Of a stretch of DNA of 64,000 bases, positions 33,083 to 43,337 are shown piece after piece. The position numbers were made by a program, and so were the translations under genes. This DNA is from Ornithodoros turicata. Its lineage: Eukaryota; Arthropoda; Arachnida; Ixodida; Argasidae. Every line of letters begins with the position of its first letter. Position 1 is the stretch's first letter. The DNA lies in NCBI RefSeq assembly GCF_037126465.1, contig NC_088201.1:127472665-127536664 (forward strand), in the 5' to 3' direction. The notes under the pieces are model-generated. The model ran no database searches, was not told where the DNA came from, and saw nothing but the letters and a program-made list of their open reading frames with translations.

Positions 33083-33720
33083 CTATTGAGCCTCGATGAA
33101 GTCAAGGGTAAGTTGCCTAAGGATAACATCAGGATAGCTCTTTTTGTTGTTCTTGAGGCCGGGTATGGAGACAGTGACAGGCGGCGATGGCAACGTCCAT
33201 GGAGGCACTTTGGGTGCCGTCAGGTCGACTATGAATTTGGGGATATGAGGTCTGAATGATGTCACAGCAGCATGAACCGTCGCGTTCCGTCTAGCGTGAA
33301 GCTTGCGAATCAGAGAGTGACGGTTATGATGGGCACGTAGACGCAGATAGTGGCGTGCGGATTCCTCAGTACGGAGAACCTCAATGGGGATGTCCCTGGC
33401 CTCAGCCACTACTAGACGGGTTTCAGCGCCTCGCGGGACCTCGAGACATACCCGAAGGCTTCGCGCGAGCAGGGCTCGAATCCTTTGCATCAGTGTCTGA
33501 GGAAGTCCGTGCAGGACGGGGAGATTGTACATCACTGAGCAACAACCAGGACATTGTGCAGCATGAGGAGATCCTTCTCGTCTCGCCCCCATCTCATACC
33601 TGCGATGTGAGGAATGACATTGACCCAGCGTTGGACTTTCTTTTCAATAACGTCTATGTGGCGCTTCCACGACAAATTCCATGATAGAGTTATGCGAAAG
33701 GCACTCAATACCGTCTAGTA
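33083..33720 (-). pseudogene. LINE RT connection region (broken)
   Basis: Minus-strand frames read SWKRHIDVIEKKVQRWVNVI and HIAGMRWG, then, after a shift, VMYNLPVLHGLPQTLMQRIR (the 'YxLPxLxxLP...xL' segment seen after RT in I-type LINEs) and a polar linker to LRQLTLDFIEAQ. The catalytic palm is missing, as the copy is truncated at about 33,720 next to an AT/CG-mixed repeat (CCGAAATGCCGAAT). Confidence 0.75.
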
Positions 33721-33799
33721 TTCATTGTCAGGAAAGCCGAAATTTATTATCCCGAAATGCCGAATCCATTTGGCCTCGCGGAATCCGGATCTTTCGGGA

Positions 33800-34690
33800 C
33801 ATGAAATTATGCCAAAATCCCGGGATCCGAACCCTGATCTGTTCGGGCGACGTATATATCGGCGATGTCGGACGTCGGTTGGTTGACGAGGGCATACGGA
33901 TGTGCGGTGACGTTGGTAGTGCTGTTGCTAAAGTCGATTGCTGCTACCGCAGCCCTCGTTGACGGGTGTCTCGAGACTATGTGCGCGCATGTGAACCCTG
34001 AAATTTCCAGGGGCAGATCCCCCCATGTTTCGCCGCACGACATAATCGTGCACAACGTGTAGTCTGTCTGCGTGGAGAGAGCGGTCGTTGAACGGTGCTA
34101 TACTGAGAGAGTGTGCGGGTCGTCGAGATCGTCCAGACATTCCGTGGTGACAGTCTTAAGACGATGTTTGTCCAAGCGGTTGAACTCGTCGCGTAAATCG
34201 CGCCGTACACGGCATCTAACATGGTGAAGCTCAATCTGATGAGTGCGTCAAGAAGAGGCCTTCTAGGGACGTGCAGCGAGTCAGTGCTACGTAGACGAGT
34301 GACTGGACGTGCTCGTTGTTATATTCGTACACCACTTGGAAGTACGTGGCGCCCTGGGACTTGTGGATCGTTATCGCGCTGGTCTCAATAACGGGGATTT
34401 GCATTCTGCGGAAGTGTATTCCGCGCTTCGCGTTCAGTTGTACTTTGACGGTGTGCCTCGTGAGCAGCACCCACTCCGGTTCAACCGCGCCCTTCAGTAC
34501 CTTTCGCAGTGGCGCTGCTTTGAGTCTGGCCAATTTGCCCGTTGTGTCGCTGGTAAAGTGGACCCATATCAGGAAGGGCAGGAATCGTCCAACTTGACGT
34601 GCTTGAGTGTTCCGAACGCGCCCTTAACGAGACCATCGGAACCACCAAGTTGCAGGTGAGCATGTAGGCGTTCCCCAAGCTGAGCAATAT
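33800..34690 (-). mobile_element. Helentron-like fragment: helicase C-terminus then EEP endonuclease
   Basis: On the minus strand from 34,690, a NLVVP..LV-type segment and HFTSDTTGKLARLK precede the ORF 34,533-34,231. That ORF contains TSAITIHKSQGATYFQVVYE and LVYVALTRCTSLEGLFLT, motifs V-VI of Pif1-like Helitron helicases. After a shift come RRDLRDEFNRLDKHRLKTVT, then SLSIAPFNDRSLHADRLHVV, CGETWGDLPLEISGF and IDFSNSTTNV. Those match the NARSL and ETW boxes of an exonuclease-endonuclease-phosphatase domain. Helicase followed by EEP nuclease is the Helentron layout. Rep and the rest are absent; there are several shifts, so it is dead. Confidence 0.72.
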
Positions 34691-35069
34691 GGTGGAAGAT
34701 ATTTCAAAGTGTTTCCCAGAATTCCCTAAATCCTAAACTTTGCAGCAGACTGCCGAGACTCGGTCAATAGGTGGCATGGTCGTTGAAGAAAACACATTAA
34801 AAATTTGAGCTTCAGCTACTGCACCGGTGCAGTAGAACGCTCACAACATGATTCCATAGAGGGCATGTTTTTTTGCGCGCAGCGCAATATGGCGTCGCAA
34901 CGCGGCGGTGTTTGACGTTAATATTTGAGATTTGGTATAGGTCTGCCGCCACAATGAACTCAGAAATGGATTTTTCCTTTTTTTTTTTTTTTTTTTTGTC
35001 GTGACAAATGTGGATGGTCGAGCAGCACTGCTGGATCACTTGGTTTTAAGTGCACCATCTTCGTAATCT

Positions 35070-36240
35070 AGCCCTTTGATCGTTTTTTCTAGTTCATCTC
35101 CTTCCATTACGCACGTCGCCTTGTCGACTGCCATTATGTAACCTTCTGATGGTGGACCAACAGACCCTCGCAAAATGATTTATTTTCCCGCACTTTCTGC
35201 AGGTTTCTCCATTGGCAGGGCATGTTCAGCCTCCATAATGTTCACAACCACACTGCTTGCATTTGGCTTCTTTAGCCGCGCCTGCTTTCTTTCCACCTTC
35301 CACTTCTTGTTCGTAACCTAGGATTTCAAGTTTCTCCTTTTCATTGAATTTGTTCACATTCCTCTCGTGCGTTCTGCTAGCGTACACGACTAGGTCATAA
35401 CTTAAATCCTCCTGAATCAGTTGCCTTTGCAAGTTTTTCTCTTTCGTGTCTACAAGTCAATTAGTGTTCGCAACATTCGCCTTTCCTTGTCTGCAAAGTC
35501 GCACTATATAATAAAAATGGCGCCGTGATGTTACACGTAAGGGTGTCTGCCTAGTGTGGCGACATGCTGCACGAGCCGCACGGTAGGACTGCGGATAATT
35601 TCGACCACCTGAGGGTTCTTTTGACGTGCGCCGGAAATCTCCGGCACACGGTGCTGAAAGCAATGTTTAATTCCCCCACATTGCTGATGTCCTCGGCCGG
35701 GTTCGGTCCCGGCCGGGGACGGCAGCAATGTCGCACTGCTTTGCTAAAAGCCTTACCTCTGTTAACCAGTCATCAAGTGGCTCATCTGGACTTTGGTCCC
35801 TGGTGGCAAACAAATAACCCTGATGGTACGCTAAATGAACAACCGGCTGGCGTCTCCCTTCAAATTTGCTATTCACGACCTCAATATCGTTCGTCTCTTC
35901 CTCGTTTCGAAACGTTTCGAAAATTTTGCGTCCTTCCTCGCCTATGACAACTAAAAAAGTTGCCGCCTGTAAATCTTTCTGCCGTGACTTTGTAGTCTCG
36001 TAGCCGGCGCGAACGGATTAAGCTCACTTGACCAGACATTCCATGCCGTGACGAGGTCTGTGTCCGCCGTATTCAGAGGCTTTTGCGGCTGCAGCAGGCT
36101 GTTGGACAGCGTTGTTGGTGCCGCCGTGGCTTGAGTGTCGGTCATACCGGTTGGAAGCCTCTTGGCGTTCGTCAAACTTCTGACACCATGTAAAAGATGT
36201 CTGCCCTGGCATTGAAGCGCACGCCAGACATCAGTGGAAC
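35070..36240 (-). pseudogene. Ty3-like gag relic, interrupted by a SINE
   Basis: From 36,180 down: TADTDLVTAWNVWSSEL and FAPATRL (gag start), NSKFEGRRQPVVHLAYHQGY, SPDEPLDDWLTEVRLLAKQC (capsid helix), then a SINE. After it come LQRQLIQEDLSYDLVVYASR, THERNVNKFNEKEK and two zinc knuckles, CKQCGCEHYGG...CPANG and CRKCGKINHFARVC, the nucleocapsid. At least four frame changes or stops occur. No protease, RT or LTRs were found nearby, so this is an orphan fragment of a tick-type Ty3/mdg4 retrotransposon. Confidence 0.8.
35498..35737 (-). mobile_element. SINE fragment inserted in the gag relic
   Basis: The insertion is bounded by an exact 8-bp direct repeat GTCGCACT at 35,498-35,505 and 35,730-35,737, which cuts the gag codons for KQCD. 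Its minus strand starts near a Pol III B-box-like GGGACCGAACCCGG, then has CACCGTGTGCCGGAGATTTC, AAAAGAACCCTCAGGTGGTC and an AT-rich tail (TTTTTATTATAT). The 'GAACCCxAGGTGGTCGAAATTA' phrase is, as I recall, a hallmark of an abundant tRNA-derived tick SINE. The A box is missing (5' truncation). Confidence 0.72.
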
Positions 36241-36568
36241 AAGACTGCACTCATATTTGTCGTTCATGCCTTAAGTAAGGTAGAATAGGGTGGCGTGTTA
36301 CGAGATACAGCACAGTATCTTATCGCCGACTACGGAATCAAGGGGACAGCATGTATGCCTATCATGTTACACCAGACTTCATCTTGGCCATGTCTACCAC
36401 AAATGAATGGATACTTTTACCTGCTCGGCCATGGTGCTGGTAGCTTGAGGTGTCAAATCGTGGATGTTTCGCGCACGAAACTGTCTCCTAGAGCAGGGTG
36501 CTTGAAAAAATATTGCGTTGCAAAAGAGGACACGCTAAGCGTTTGACGTAATAGGCGGTTTTAGAATA

Positions 36569-37209
36569 GGTTACACCCCTGTCACACGGCAAATTGAATG
36601 TCATTCCCTGCGTATGACACTCGGTGAAATCAAATGGTAATATATGCGAATGATATTCGCCCAGCTAATGAGTTCGTGAAAAATCATTCGCTCTCCCTCT
36701 CGGACGGACTGCGCACCCTCGCAGTAGAGAGGTAGCAAAAACAGCAACGATAACCCGTTCGAAGAAATTAAAGACGAATGAAAAGTTGTACTCCAATATT
36801 TTATCACGAATTTGATAGCTTTTGACACGAAGGAAGGAAGACTTAACACAGTTTTTCGGTGAACTGTCCTTGTTCCCATTCGCCATGTTGCCAGTGTGGT
36901 GCAGGTAGGCTTCTTACGTGTCGTTGCGTGTGATACTTAGCCAACTAAGTACCGTCGAAAACGCAGGGATTTTGTAACATAATCTAATGTTTCGCTAGTT
37001 TCAAGAAAGAGAAATAAAACCAAAACAAATGTACCTGAATAATACTTTATATGTTCAGCCCTGGTGTCTTAATTATCGACAGTGACATCATTTGCGAATG
37101 ACATTCTGTTTCTTCGTGTAGCTCGGTGTAAGACAAACGAATGACATTTGGGGGCGACTGTCATTCGCTGGAGATTTCATTCAGTTTGCCATGTGACAGG
37201 GGTATAACC
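36569..37209. mobile_element. MITE with TIR ..ACCCCTGTCACACGGCAAA
   Basis: The left GGTTACACCCCTGTCACACG and right TGTGACAGGGGTATAACC are inverted, extending through GGCAAATTGAATG / CATTCAGTTTGCC. TTA / TAA trinucleotides at the ends would fit Harbinger-type targets. The 570-bp interior is AT-rich with no convincing ORF. The tip resembles the element at 50,518-51,028. Confidence 0.75.
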
Positions 37210-37495
37210 TATGCACTTTGGGCCGCCAAAGTAGTAAAGTCGTCGTCAATGCTAATAATACTGCTTGGGTCCTGGGCATGCTCAGTGGAAATCCCTTCTT
37301 TCTTTGCGGCCTCAAGGCACCTGAGGGCGCTATTCTAGATCTGCCCAACGTTAACGTCGGGAACGATATCACTTAGCCTAACTGCAACTTAATTGTGGGG
37401 CATTTTACTTGAAAATGGTCCAAATGCCAGGGCTATCCAGGTTTGTTCACAATAAAATATTTCACTGGCAGTTATAACAGTTTAAAAACAAGTAA

Positions 37496-37540
37496 AAAGC
37501 GATGTTTCGGAACCTATACAGTTACATCCTCAGAGCAAAA
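37496..37540 (-). ncRNA. Hammerhead-like motif in PLE-4 terminal region
   Basis: The minus strand reads CTGAGGA (37,533-37,527), one extra T, an imperfect stem II (GTAAC...GGTTCC around TGTATA), then GAAAC, ATC and GCTTTT. The core nucleotides CUGANGA and GAAA are intact. Stem III (ACAT) and stem I (weak pairing of TTTTGCT with GCTTTT) are poor, so it may be degenerate. Position downstream of the GIY-YIG stop matches the other PLEs. Confidence 0.55.
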
Positions 37541-38504
37541 TGACCCGTTCTGGCATCCGGACGGGTTATTTATTGAACAAGCGGGCGTAACAGTCGAGAA
37601 GCGGACCCGTATGCTTGTTTATGCATTCCGCTCCCTTTCTTGATATGCCATGATTCCAGATGCTTCCTGACCCCCCAGCGAGCTTCGTTCATTAAAATAT
37701 TTGGCGTATCCAAATCTACATTTTGCCCCAAGCTCCTGATGTGTTCGTATAGTTGAGATTGCTTATCCATACCCTTACTGGTAGCACGTTTATGTTCTTT
37801 AATCCTCGTGGCCAGAGCGTCGAACCGAACCGGAACCGAAACCGAAAACCGGAATTCACCGTTATTTTTATGTGGAACTGAGCCGGAACTGAACCCTAAT
37901 TACTAGCGCCATCTTGGAGCTGAACCGGAGCCAAACCGATATAAAAATTTCGGTTACCGGTTCGGGATACCAGTGCGGTTTGTCTGCGTGTCTGTGTCTG
38001 TGTGCCGCACAGTTATCTATCCCATCGCCTGGTGGCGTCATCAGTTTTAAGTGACAATACTGAAGATCTGGCGGTCCATTCGGTAGCGCGGGACACATAC
38101 AAGGCCAGGGGTGACGGAAGTTGTCCTCTCGCCGCCGCTTATAGAAGATACATGTTTTGTCAATCCTACATTCGAAAGTTTGCAGCAGCAGTGCACTGTA
38201 ACGACATCATGTGGAACATTATAAACGTAGCCAAAGAACCACTATGTTAAATAAGGCTACACTGCATTGCTGCTGCAAGTGTGCCGCGACCCGCCTGTCA
38301 CAGAAGTTCAGTCCTTCCATTTGCAACTTGGAAGTGCCCCGGCGCCGACAGCGGCGGCTGTGGCGTGGCGTACTTCTGTAGTTTCGACCTTAGAGGCGTA
38401 TACGCTGGCCGAAGTTGTGCCAGTCTGCCAGAACGCAGATGCAAAGAAGGTGATAGGAAGCACAGAGAGGTCAATGCAAGTAAGTGAAGTCCCCCCAACT
38501 TTAG

Positions 38505-39134
38505 AGGGTGGTCCACCAACCATAACATAAATCCATAGTAAAAAACGTAGGCCTCGGAGAGACATGCTGTCAAGGGATTTTTTTCTGCCAATAACTTTTG
38601 CCACATATTGGTAACAAGCCTGTGGTAGAAGTGCAAGGGTGCAGGCGAGCTGGTACAAGCCGTCGGGTGACCTCATTTTTGATAAGATAGCTCTGATTCC
38701 CGCACTCCAGCGCGTGTTCGTTCCGTGGGTACGGCTTGTAGCCCTTTCCCCCTCGTGTCGCGTGTCAATGTAACCTCCTTTCTTCGCAGCTTTGCGCTCA
38801 AACTACGAGCCGTCAAAAAAGAGGCGGTGCCAAGGGCTCATTTCCACAGATTTTCGGCGAATTTATTTCGTCATTTCTCATTGCATTACGAGTGGGATTA
38901 TGTGCTATACTGAGTAACATGACCACGGGGAACCCATTTCCGGAAAGAAAACGTTAGGTTGGCTTGGGAAATTTCGGAGTTCAATTCAAGAAATTAACTT
39001 TCCGTCAATTGAACTCAAATAATGTTAGTAATATGTGGCAAAAGTTATTGGCAGAAAAAATCCAATGACCGCATGTCGTTCCGGGGCCTACGTTTTTTAC
39101 TACGAATTTATATCATTGTTGGTGGACCACCCTA
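38505..39134. mobile_element. Foldback element with TIR AGGGTGGTCCACCAAC
   Basis: The left arm (38,505-38,620) AGGGTGGTCCACCAAC ... ACGTAGGCCTCGGAG ... CCAATAACTTTTGCCACATA is inverted at the right (39,020-39,134). The interior (38,640-39,010) recurs in opposite orientation at 46,730-47,170, which gives its internal content independent support as a dispersed repeat. It is non-coding. Confidence 0.8.
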
Positions 39135-39177
39135 TATACAGGGTAGTTGGGTAGAAATCCAGCGAACCGGTAGAGAT

Positions 39178-39320
39178 GTAGGAAGGGAGTTGCCTCAGGA
39201 CAGAAGCCGCCGATATTTCGAACAAAGACTGTTCTTCTGGGCGAAGAGAACAGGCGCCCAGAAGAAGAACAGTCTCTGTTCGAAATATCGGCGACTTCTG
39301 TCCTGAGGCAACTCCCTTCC
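39178..39320. mobile_element. Small foldback containing a hammerhead-like motif
   Basis: GGAAGGGAGTTGCCTCAGGA...TTCGAACAAAGACTGTTCTT and its inverted copy AAGAACAGTCTCTGTTCGAA...TCCTGAGGCAACTCCCTTCC form arms of about 65 bp. The plus-strand right arm folds as a hammerhead-like unit (separate entry); the left arm carries the mirror copy with a deletion. Probable origin: two PLE-type terminal segments joined head to head. Confidence 0.8.
39253..39295 (+). ncRNA. Hammerhead-like motif with U4 changed to A
   Basis: GCGCC (stem I) is followed by CAGAAGA (39,259-39,265; core CUGAAGA with U4 to A), one extra A, stem II GAACAG / CTGTTC with a 3-nt loop, GAAA, the palindrome ATAT as stem III, C as the cleavage nucleotide, and GGCG, which pairs with the first strand. 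Every helix is intact but one core base is wrong, so it is probably an inactivated former ribozyme. Confidence 0.6.
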
Positions 39321-39324
39321 TATA

Positions 39325-40244
39325 TACAGGGTGTCTCACGTAACGTGTCAAAAAACTATATTTAAAAATGTACACGGCGGAAAATTATGGGGTCAACGGC
39401 ATTCGCCTTCAGAGAGTTTTTGCCATCGTGAGAGAACGCTTTTATGAATTTTTCGCCGTGGGAAATTTAATTTTCCGAATTAAAGTCCGGAGATTGCCTA
39501 GTACACCTAACATTTTTTTCGATAGATTCGGGAAGCACGGGTCCGGTTTAGCCCACCACGCAAAAGTTTCGTGGTACAAAAAAAAAAAAGGAGCGGAAAA
39601 AATTGGGAAAATATCCCATTTCAGGCCGCTCAAACTGCCGCTCGCCTTTCCCATCCCGTCAGAGCGCTTCGGGAAGCGACGCATAAAAAAGAGTTGCCTC
39701 GCGCCTTTAATTCCCCTCTCAAGGCCCTCATGCTTTCAGCGACAGGTGCACTTGGTGATTGCGTTTATCTTCTTTTGCTGTTCTACTCTTCGTTTTTTTT
39801 TTTATCGTTTACTTTAGTGATACGGATGCCAACCTGCATGATATGAGGGGTAGATAGCGAAGGGGCTGGGCGTCTGTTTTTTATGCATCGCTTCCCGGAG
39901 CGCCCTGACGGGATGCGAAAGGCGAGCGGCAATTTGAGCGGCCCGAAATGGGATATTTTCCCAATTTGGTTCCGCTCCTTACTTTTGTACCACGAAATGA
40001 ATTTTTCCGTGGTGGGCTAAACCCGACCCGTGCTTCTCGAATCTGTCGAAAAAAAATGTTAGGTTAACTAGGCAATTTCCGGACTTTAATTCGGAAAATG
40101 AAATTTCCTATGGCGGAAAATTCATCAATGTTGTTATGGGACGATGGCAAAAACTCTCTGAAGGCGAATACCGTCGACCCAATAATTTTCCGACGTGTAG
40201 ATTTTTAAATATAATTTTGAACACGTTACGTGAGACACCCTGTA
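39325..40244. mobile_element. Long-armed TA-flanked foldback, TIR CAGGGTGTCTCACGTAAC
   Basis: It is flanked by TA. Left CAGGGTGTCTCACGTAACGT and right ACGTTACGTGAGACACCCTG are exact inverses. The arms run about 370-400 bp each with scattered mismatches (for example GCCCACCACG / CGTGGTGGGC, GGGAAAATATCCCATTTC / GAAATGGGATATTTTCCC). The remaining centre, about 39,720-39,880, is only about 150 bp. It has the TA target and CAGGGTG tips of the Tc1/mariner-type MITEs at 26.06 and 43.2 kb. The ORFs in it (39,368-39,846) are arm-derived. Confidence 0.88.
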
Positions 40245-41079
40245 TGTTAGTGCATCAACCTAGTGTCGCCCAAGAACGAAAGTCGTGAGACTCGCCTCCC
40301 AAGTGAGACTTTGATGGGGCGTGGGAAGTTCACTTGAGCAATAGTGACTAGTTCATTTGCCATATGAACATGCTACATAAAAAATACGTTCCATTTCCAG
40401 ATGAAGTGTTACCGCTATAATCCAGGCATACCGTTTTATTTTTATCTTTTTCTTTTTCGCAATTTAAATCATATCTTGGGGGTGCGGGGTGACGTGGAAA
40501 TTCGAGCGGTCTACCTGACTAGATTCGCGGCACTTTGTTCGGGAAAGGGATGAAAGGGAAATAAAAATAAATGCATAAAAAACGTAACTAAAGAGATCTT
40601 GTGTTATTCTTTGTGGGGCTACCTATAATTGTGTACCTATTACAGCCTCTTAACCGGTTAATCGAACCTATATATGACGACTCCAGAGCCGAACCGAAAC
40701 CGAACCTTTATGGCGGAACCCGAACCCGAAACAAACCGAAAAACGTTCGACGCTCTGCTCGTGGCAACCTTTCTGTCCGTTTCCCCAATATAAGACCGCG
40801 TGCAATCTTTACATGAAACCCTGTACACCCACGCCCCCCACTCTTTTTGTCATTTAGAGAAACCTTGTCCTTGGGGTGACTGAGAAGTTTTTTCAAGGTT
40901 CTGTGCGGCTTGAAGGCTGTTTTGATGTTTACCTTTGCTAGGGATCGTCGTTATCGATTCGAAGGTGCCCAGAATATATGGAATGGTTGCGTATTCATTC
41001 CCTTCCGGTGCATTCTATGCAGCGTGTTACCCAATGGGATGTATTGAAATAGCCCACCATCGTCGAATACATTTAACAA

Positions 41080-42110
41080 CGATGTTTGTTTGTTTATTGT
41101 TAAAAGGAAAGCACCTGTGGTCCCGCAAAAGGGACTAAGCTCCCGAAGCGCAGATCCACAGGAAACAACACTTACACTAAAAAAAAAGTCATAAACAGCA
41201 CATCATGGCAACAAAGAAATACAAGCAAATAATCAACATAAAAAACGGGAACAAGGAAAGTTAATAACGAAATCATTACACACAAGGTGCCACAGTTAAC
41301 CGTACGCATAAATGGAAAGAGATAAAACGACACAACAAATCTAAGGTGCAACCTATGGAACATCTACTCAGTTAGCACATAACTTCACTAACCAACCGAC
41401 GCTTAAAATCACCAAGCGATGATGCATTTAGCACAGTATTGCGATGATTGTTAAAAAAGACGTGTACTAAAAAACTCAAACGTTGGCACTCATTGACAGT
41501 TCGGTGTCCGCCCATTCCATCGAATGCCGTTTCATCGACCCCTGACCTAGGTATAAGTTAACCGATGCCCAGTTAAGTCGAGGCTACAACAAAAATTATC
41601 AACGTTGGACCTAAATTCAGCGAATATTTTCTGAAGAAGTTTAAGTTTGTAAGTGGCGGTAATATTAAGAATACTATACGTATCCATAATGGCCTGAACG
41701 GATGCGTCAAAGCCAGCGCAACCTACACCGCGTACCTCTGTCTTCTGCATTCGCTGTAGAGAAGCAAGATTTGTTTCCGTAATTATCCCCAGCCTACCAC
41801 ACAATAATAAAACCGAGAGTAAATTGTTGAATAGTCATATATATTTTTTGCCTTCACCGGGGTACTTTTTTTTTTCGCTCTACTTAAAACACCACCTGCT
41901 CGTGCTAACTCGGTCCCTAAGTAGAAGGTATGACGTATCAACGAAAGATGTTCCTCAAAAAATACTCCAAGAAATTTCGTTGGCTCTGCCCTTTCAACGA
42001 CAACATCGTTGAACAAGACAACTGGTTCGAAAGACAAATGCTTGCCCTGGGGCCTGAAAGTTATGCACTTAGGTTCTTGACCTTCAGGTTCAAACAATGA
42101 ACCTTAAGGC
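41080..42110 (-). mobile_element. LINE 3' part, CR1-like reverse transcriptase tail
   Basis: Minus-strand frames 42,097-41,783 and 41,804-41,547 give KCITFRPQGKHLSFEPVVLF, RAEPTKFLGVFFEEHLSL, AKNIYDYSTIYSRFYYCVVG and then ITETNLASLQRMQKTEVRGV. This is the RT thumb and tail ('K.LGV.fde.LsW..hi', 'L..SLIySH..Yc...WG', 'L..LQkkAvR.i') of CR1-type LINEs. Catalytic boxes are absent. Frames shift at about 41,800, and the 3' UTR runs on to about 41,080. Confidence 0.75.
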
Positions 42111-42514
42111 TGCCGTCACACTCCTCCCGTGAAAACGGGCGTTTCCGTAGCAAGATTCTGCCAGTCATGTTTGCCCGTTCCTAAAGAAACCGATATGGCT
42201 AGCAAGCTGCGTTCCTTCGATAGGCTTGTACATTCTCCATTTTCTCGTAGTGCTTATGATAACGGTTTTATGAAGCAGGGAAGATGACGATATTATCGAT
42301 AATTGGTGTTTTCCGTACCAAGATGAGGCGGAAACGAGTCATGGTCGCTTTTTTGCATCATGTAGCTTCATCATATGAGAAGGTGTTGCGGAATGAGGAC
42401 CTTTAGCGCGGACCGTGCTGGTTTTGACAGTGACTGAAAGACGATGGTGTTGCTTGGGCCTTTTTTGTTACTTAGTTTTTTTAAATTCCGTGTTAGCACC
42501 GCGAACCGGCTGTG

Positions 42515-42755
42515 GCTATGAGTGGCATAGAGACGTGGACACATGCAGAGAGGACAGCAGGAAGGAGTTGGGGACGGGGGGTTAGTATTTGTCCTGGGCC
42601 GACTTTAGGGGGGAATCTGCCGATATTCGCCTGGACAGTCTTCAGAAAACCCAGGGAAAACCTCAGACAACAGCCGGTGACAGTATTCGAACCCGTGTCA
42701 CTCCCCAGTCTCAGCGTGGAAAGCTGTCATCCTAACCACTATGCTACGGGAGCAT
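42515..42755 (-). mobile_element. tRNA-derived SINE (Ruka-like)
   Basis: The minus strand starts GCTCCCGTAGCATAGTGG at 42,753. It has a Pol III A box TAGCATAGTGG (42,746-42,736) and a B box GGTTCGAATAC (42,693-42,683) at tRNA spacing. The tail unrelated to tRNA includes TCTGAGGTTTTCCCTGGGTT and GGCCCAGGACAAATACT. Ruka is the tRNA-derived SINE described from hard ticks and this is a plausible member, but I could not compare sequences. Acceptor-stem pairing is not maintained, so it is not a tRNA gene. Confidence 0.8.
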
Positions 42756-43282
42756 TGTTTATTCATTTTTTTGCGTGTTGTAGCTCGTGAACGACGAGCA
42801 AGAAACACTAATTCTGGAATTTTCGAATGTCTGGGTCTAGTGGTTCACTAGCTCATTGAATGTTCTGTGTCATTTTGATCTAAACGAAATTCAGTTAGTA
42901 CCTATCCATCTGAGCAAAATAAAGGTACGTACGTTGCGATATTTTTGGTACGCGATATTCATAATTTACACGTGCTTGTTTTGTCTATGTAAAAAGCGCA
43001 CTTCCTGCGCTCGTCATTTCAAGCTCTTCTAACATCCGCTTAAGGTCAAGCTGTGTCCTGGATACGCACAATTATACGCTTAATTGATCCTAAAAATTGC
43101 AGCGGCATTCTCTAGGCATTTCACGAAATGCCTTGCTTTTATAGACTTTCCTTATATGCTTGGTCGAACCCGGCATTTCATAATGTGCCTGTAATTGTTC
43201 AGTTATTTATTGAAATGTCTGATTTTGCCTTTGCCTGTAACAGGTATAGAGGGTGTCCCAGCGAAATGCGAACATATTTAAA

Positions 43283-43285
<3 letters not shown>

Positions 43286-43334
<49 letters not shown>
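43286..43334. repeat. (AT)n microsatellite
   Basis: About 24 AT dinucleotides directly precede the first tandem unit. The plus-strand frame at 43,128-43,451 that reads through it is an artefact. Confidence 0.95.

Positions 43335-43337
<3 letters not shown>

Larger units (their letters stand above)
32025..33720 (-). mobile_element. LINE with RNase H domain, 5'-truncated
   Basis: This is a minus-strand non-LTR retrotransposon copy inside metalloprotease intron 2. From 33,720 down it has the end of RT / connection domain, then RNase H, a C-terminal domain and a 3' UTR ending in a GTT-rich tail (complement of AACAACAACACCAACAG) at about 32,025. An RNase H domain after RT is typical of the I clade group. 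A second, much shorter copy is at 4,394-4,702. Frame breaks at about 33,083, 32,950 and 33,590 make it inactive. Confidence 0.85.
37813..40757. mobile_element. Non-autonomous hAT element nested in PLE-4
   Basis: The terminal inverted repeats CAGAGCGTCGAAC (37,813-37,825) and GTTCGACGCTCTG (40,745-40,757) are perfect. They are flanked by the exact 8-bp duplication CTCGTGGC (37,805-37,812 and 40,758-40,765), the target size and CAGNG tip of hAT transposons. Subterminal GAACCGAAAC-type repeats lie at both ends. At 2,945 bp it holds no transposase; most of its length is three later inverted-repeat elements (38,505-39,134; 39,178-39,320; 39,325-40,244). Similar GGTTCGGGTTCG DNA at 31,970-32,020 may be an end of a relative. 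Confidence 0.92.
37440..40945 (-). mobile_element. Penelope-like element PLE-4, split by a hAT insertion
   Basis: The two parts are one minus-strand element: 40,945-40,758 (NIKTAFKPHRTLKKLLSHPK, then GIY-YIG core remnants) and 37,812-37,570 (MDKQSQLYEHIRSLGQNVDL, NEARWGVRKHLESWHI, stop at 37,570), followed by a terminal region with a hammerhead-like motif to about 37,440. The break falls within the GIY-YIG helix, exactly at the hAT target duplication. The 5' part including RT is missing. It is a family distinct from PLE-1 and PLE-2/3. Confidence 0.82.

Noticed and set aside
35070..36240. LTRs expected around the gag relic
   Set aside because: No matching direct repeats were found on either side; treated as an orphan fragment.
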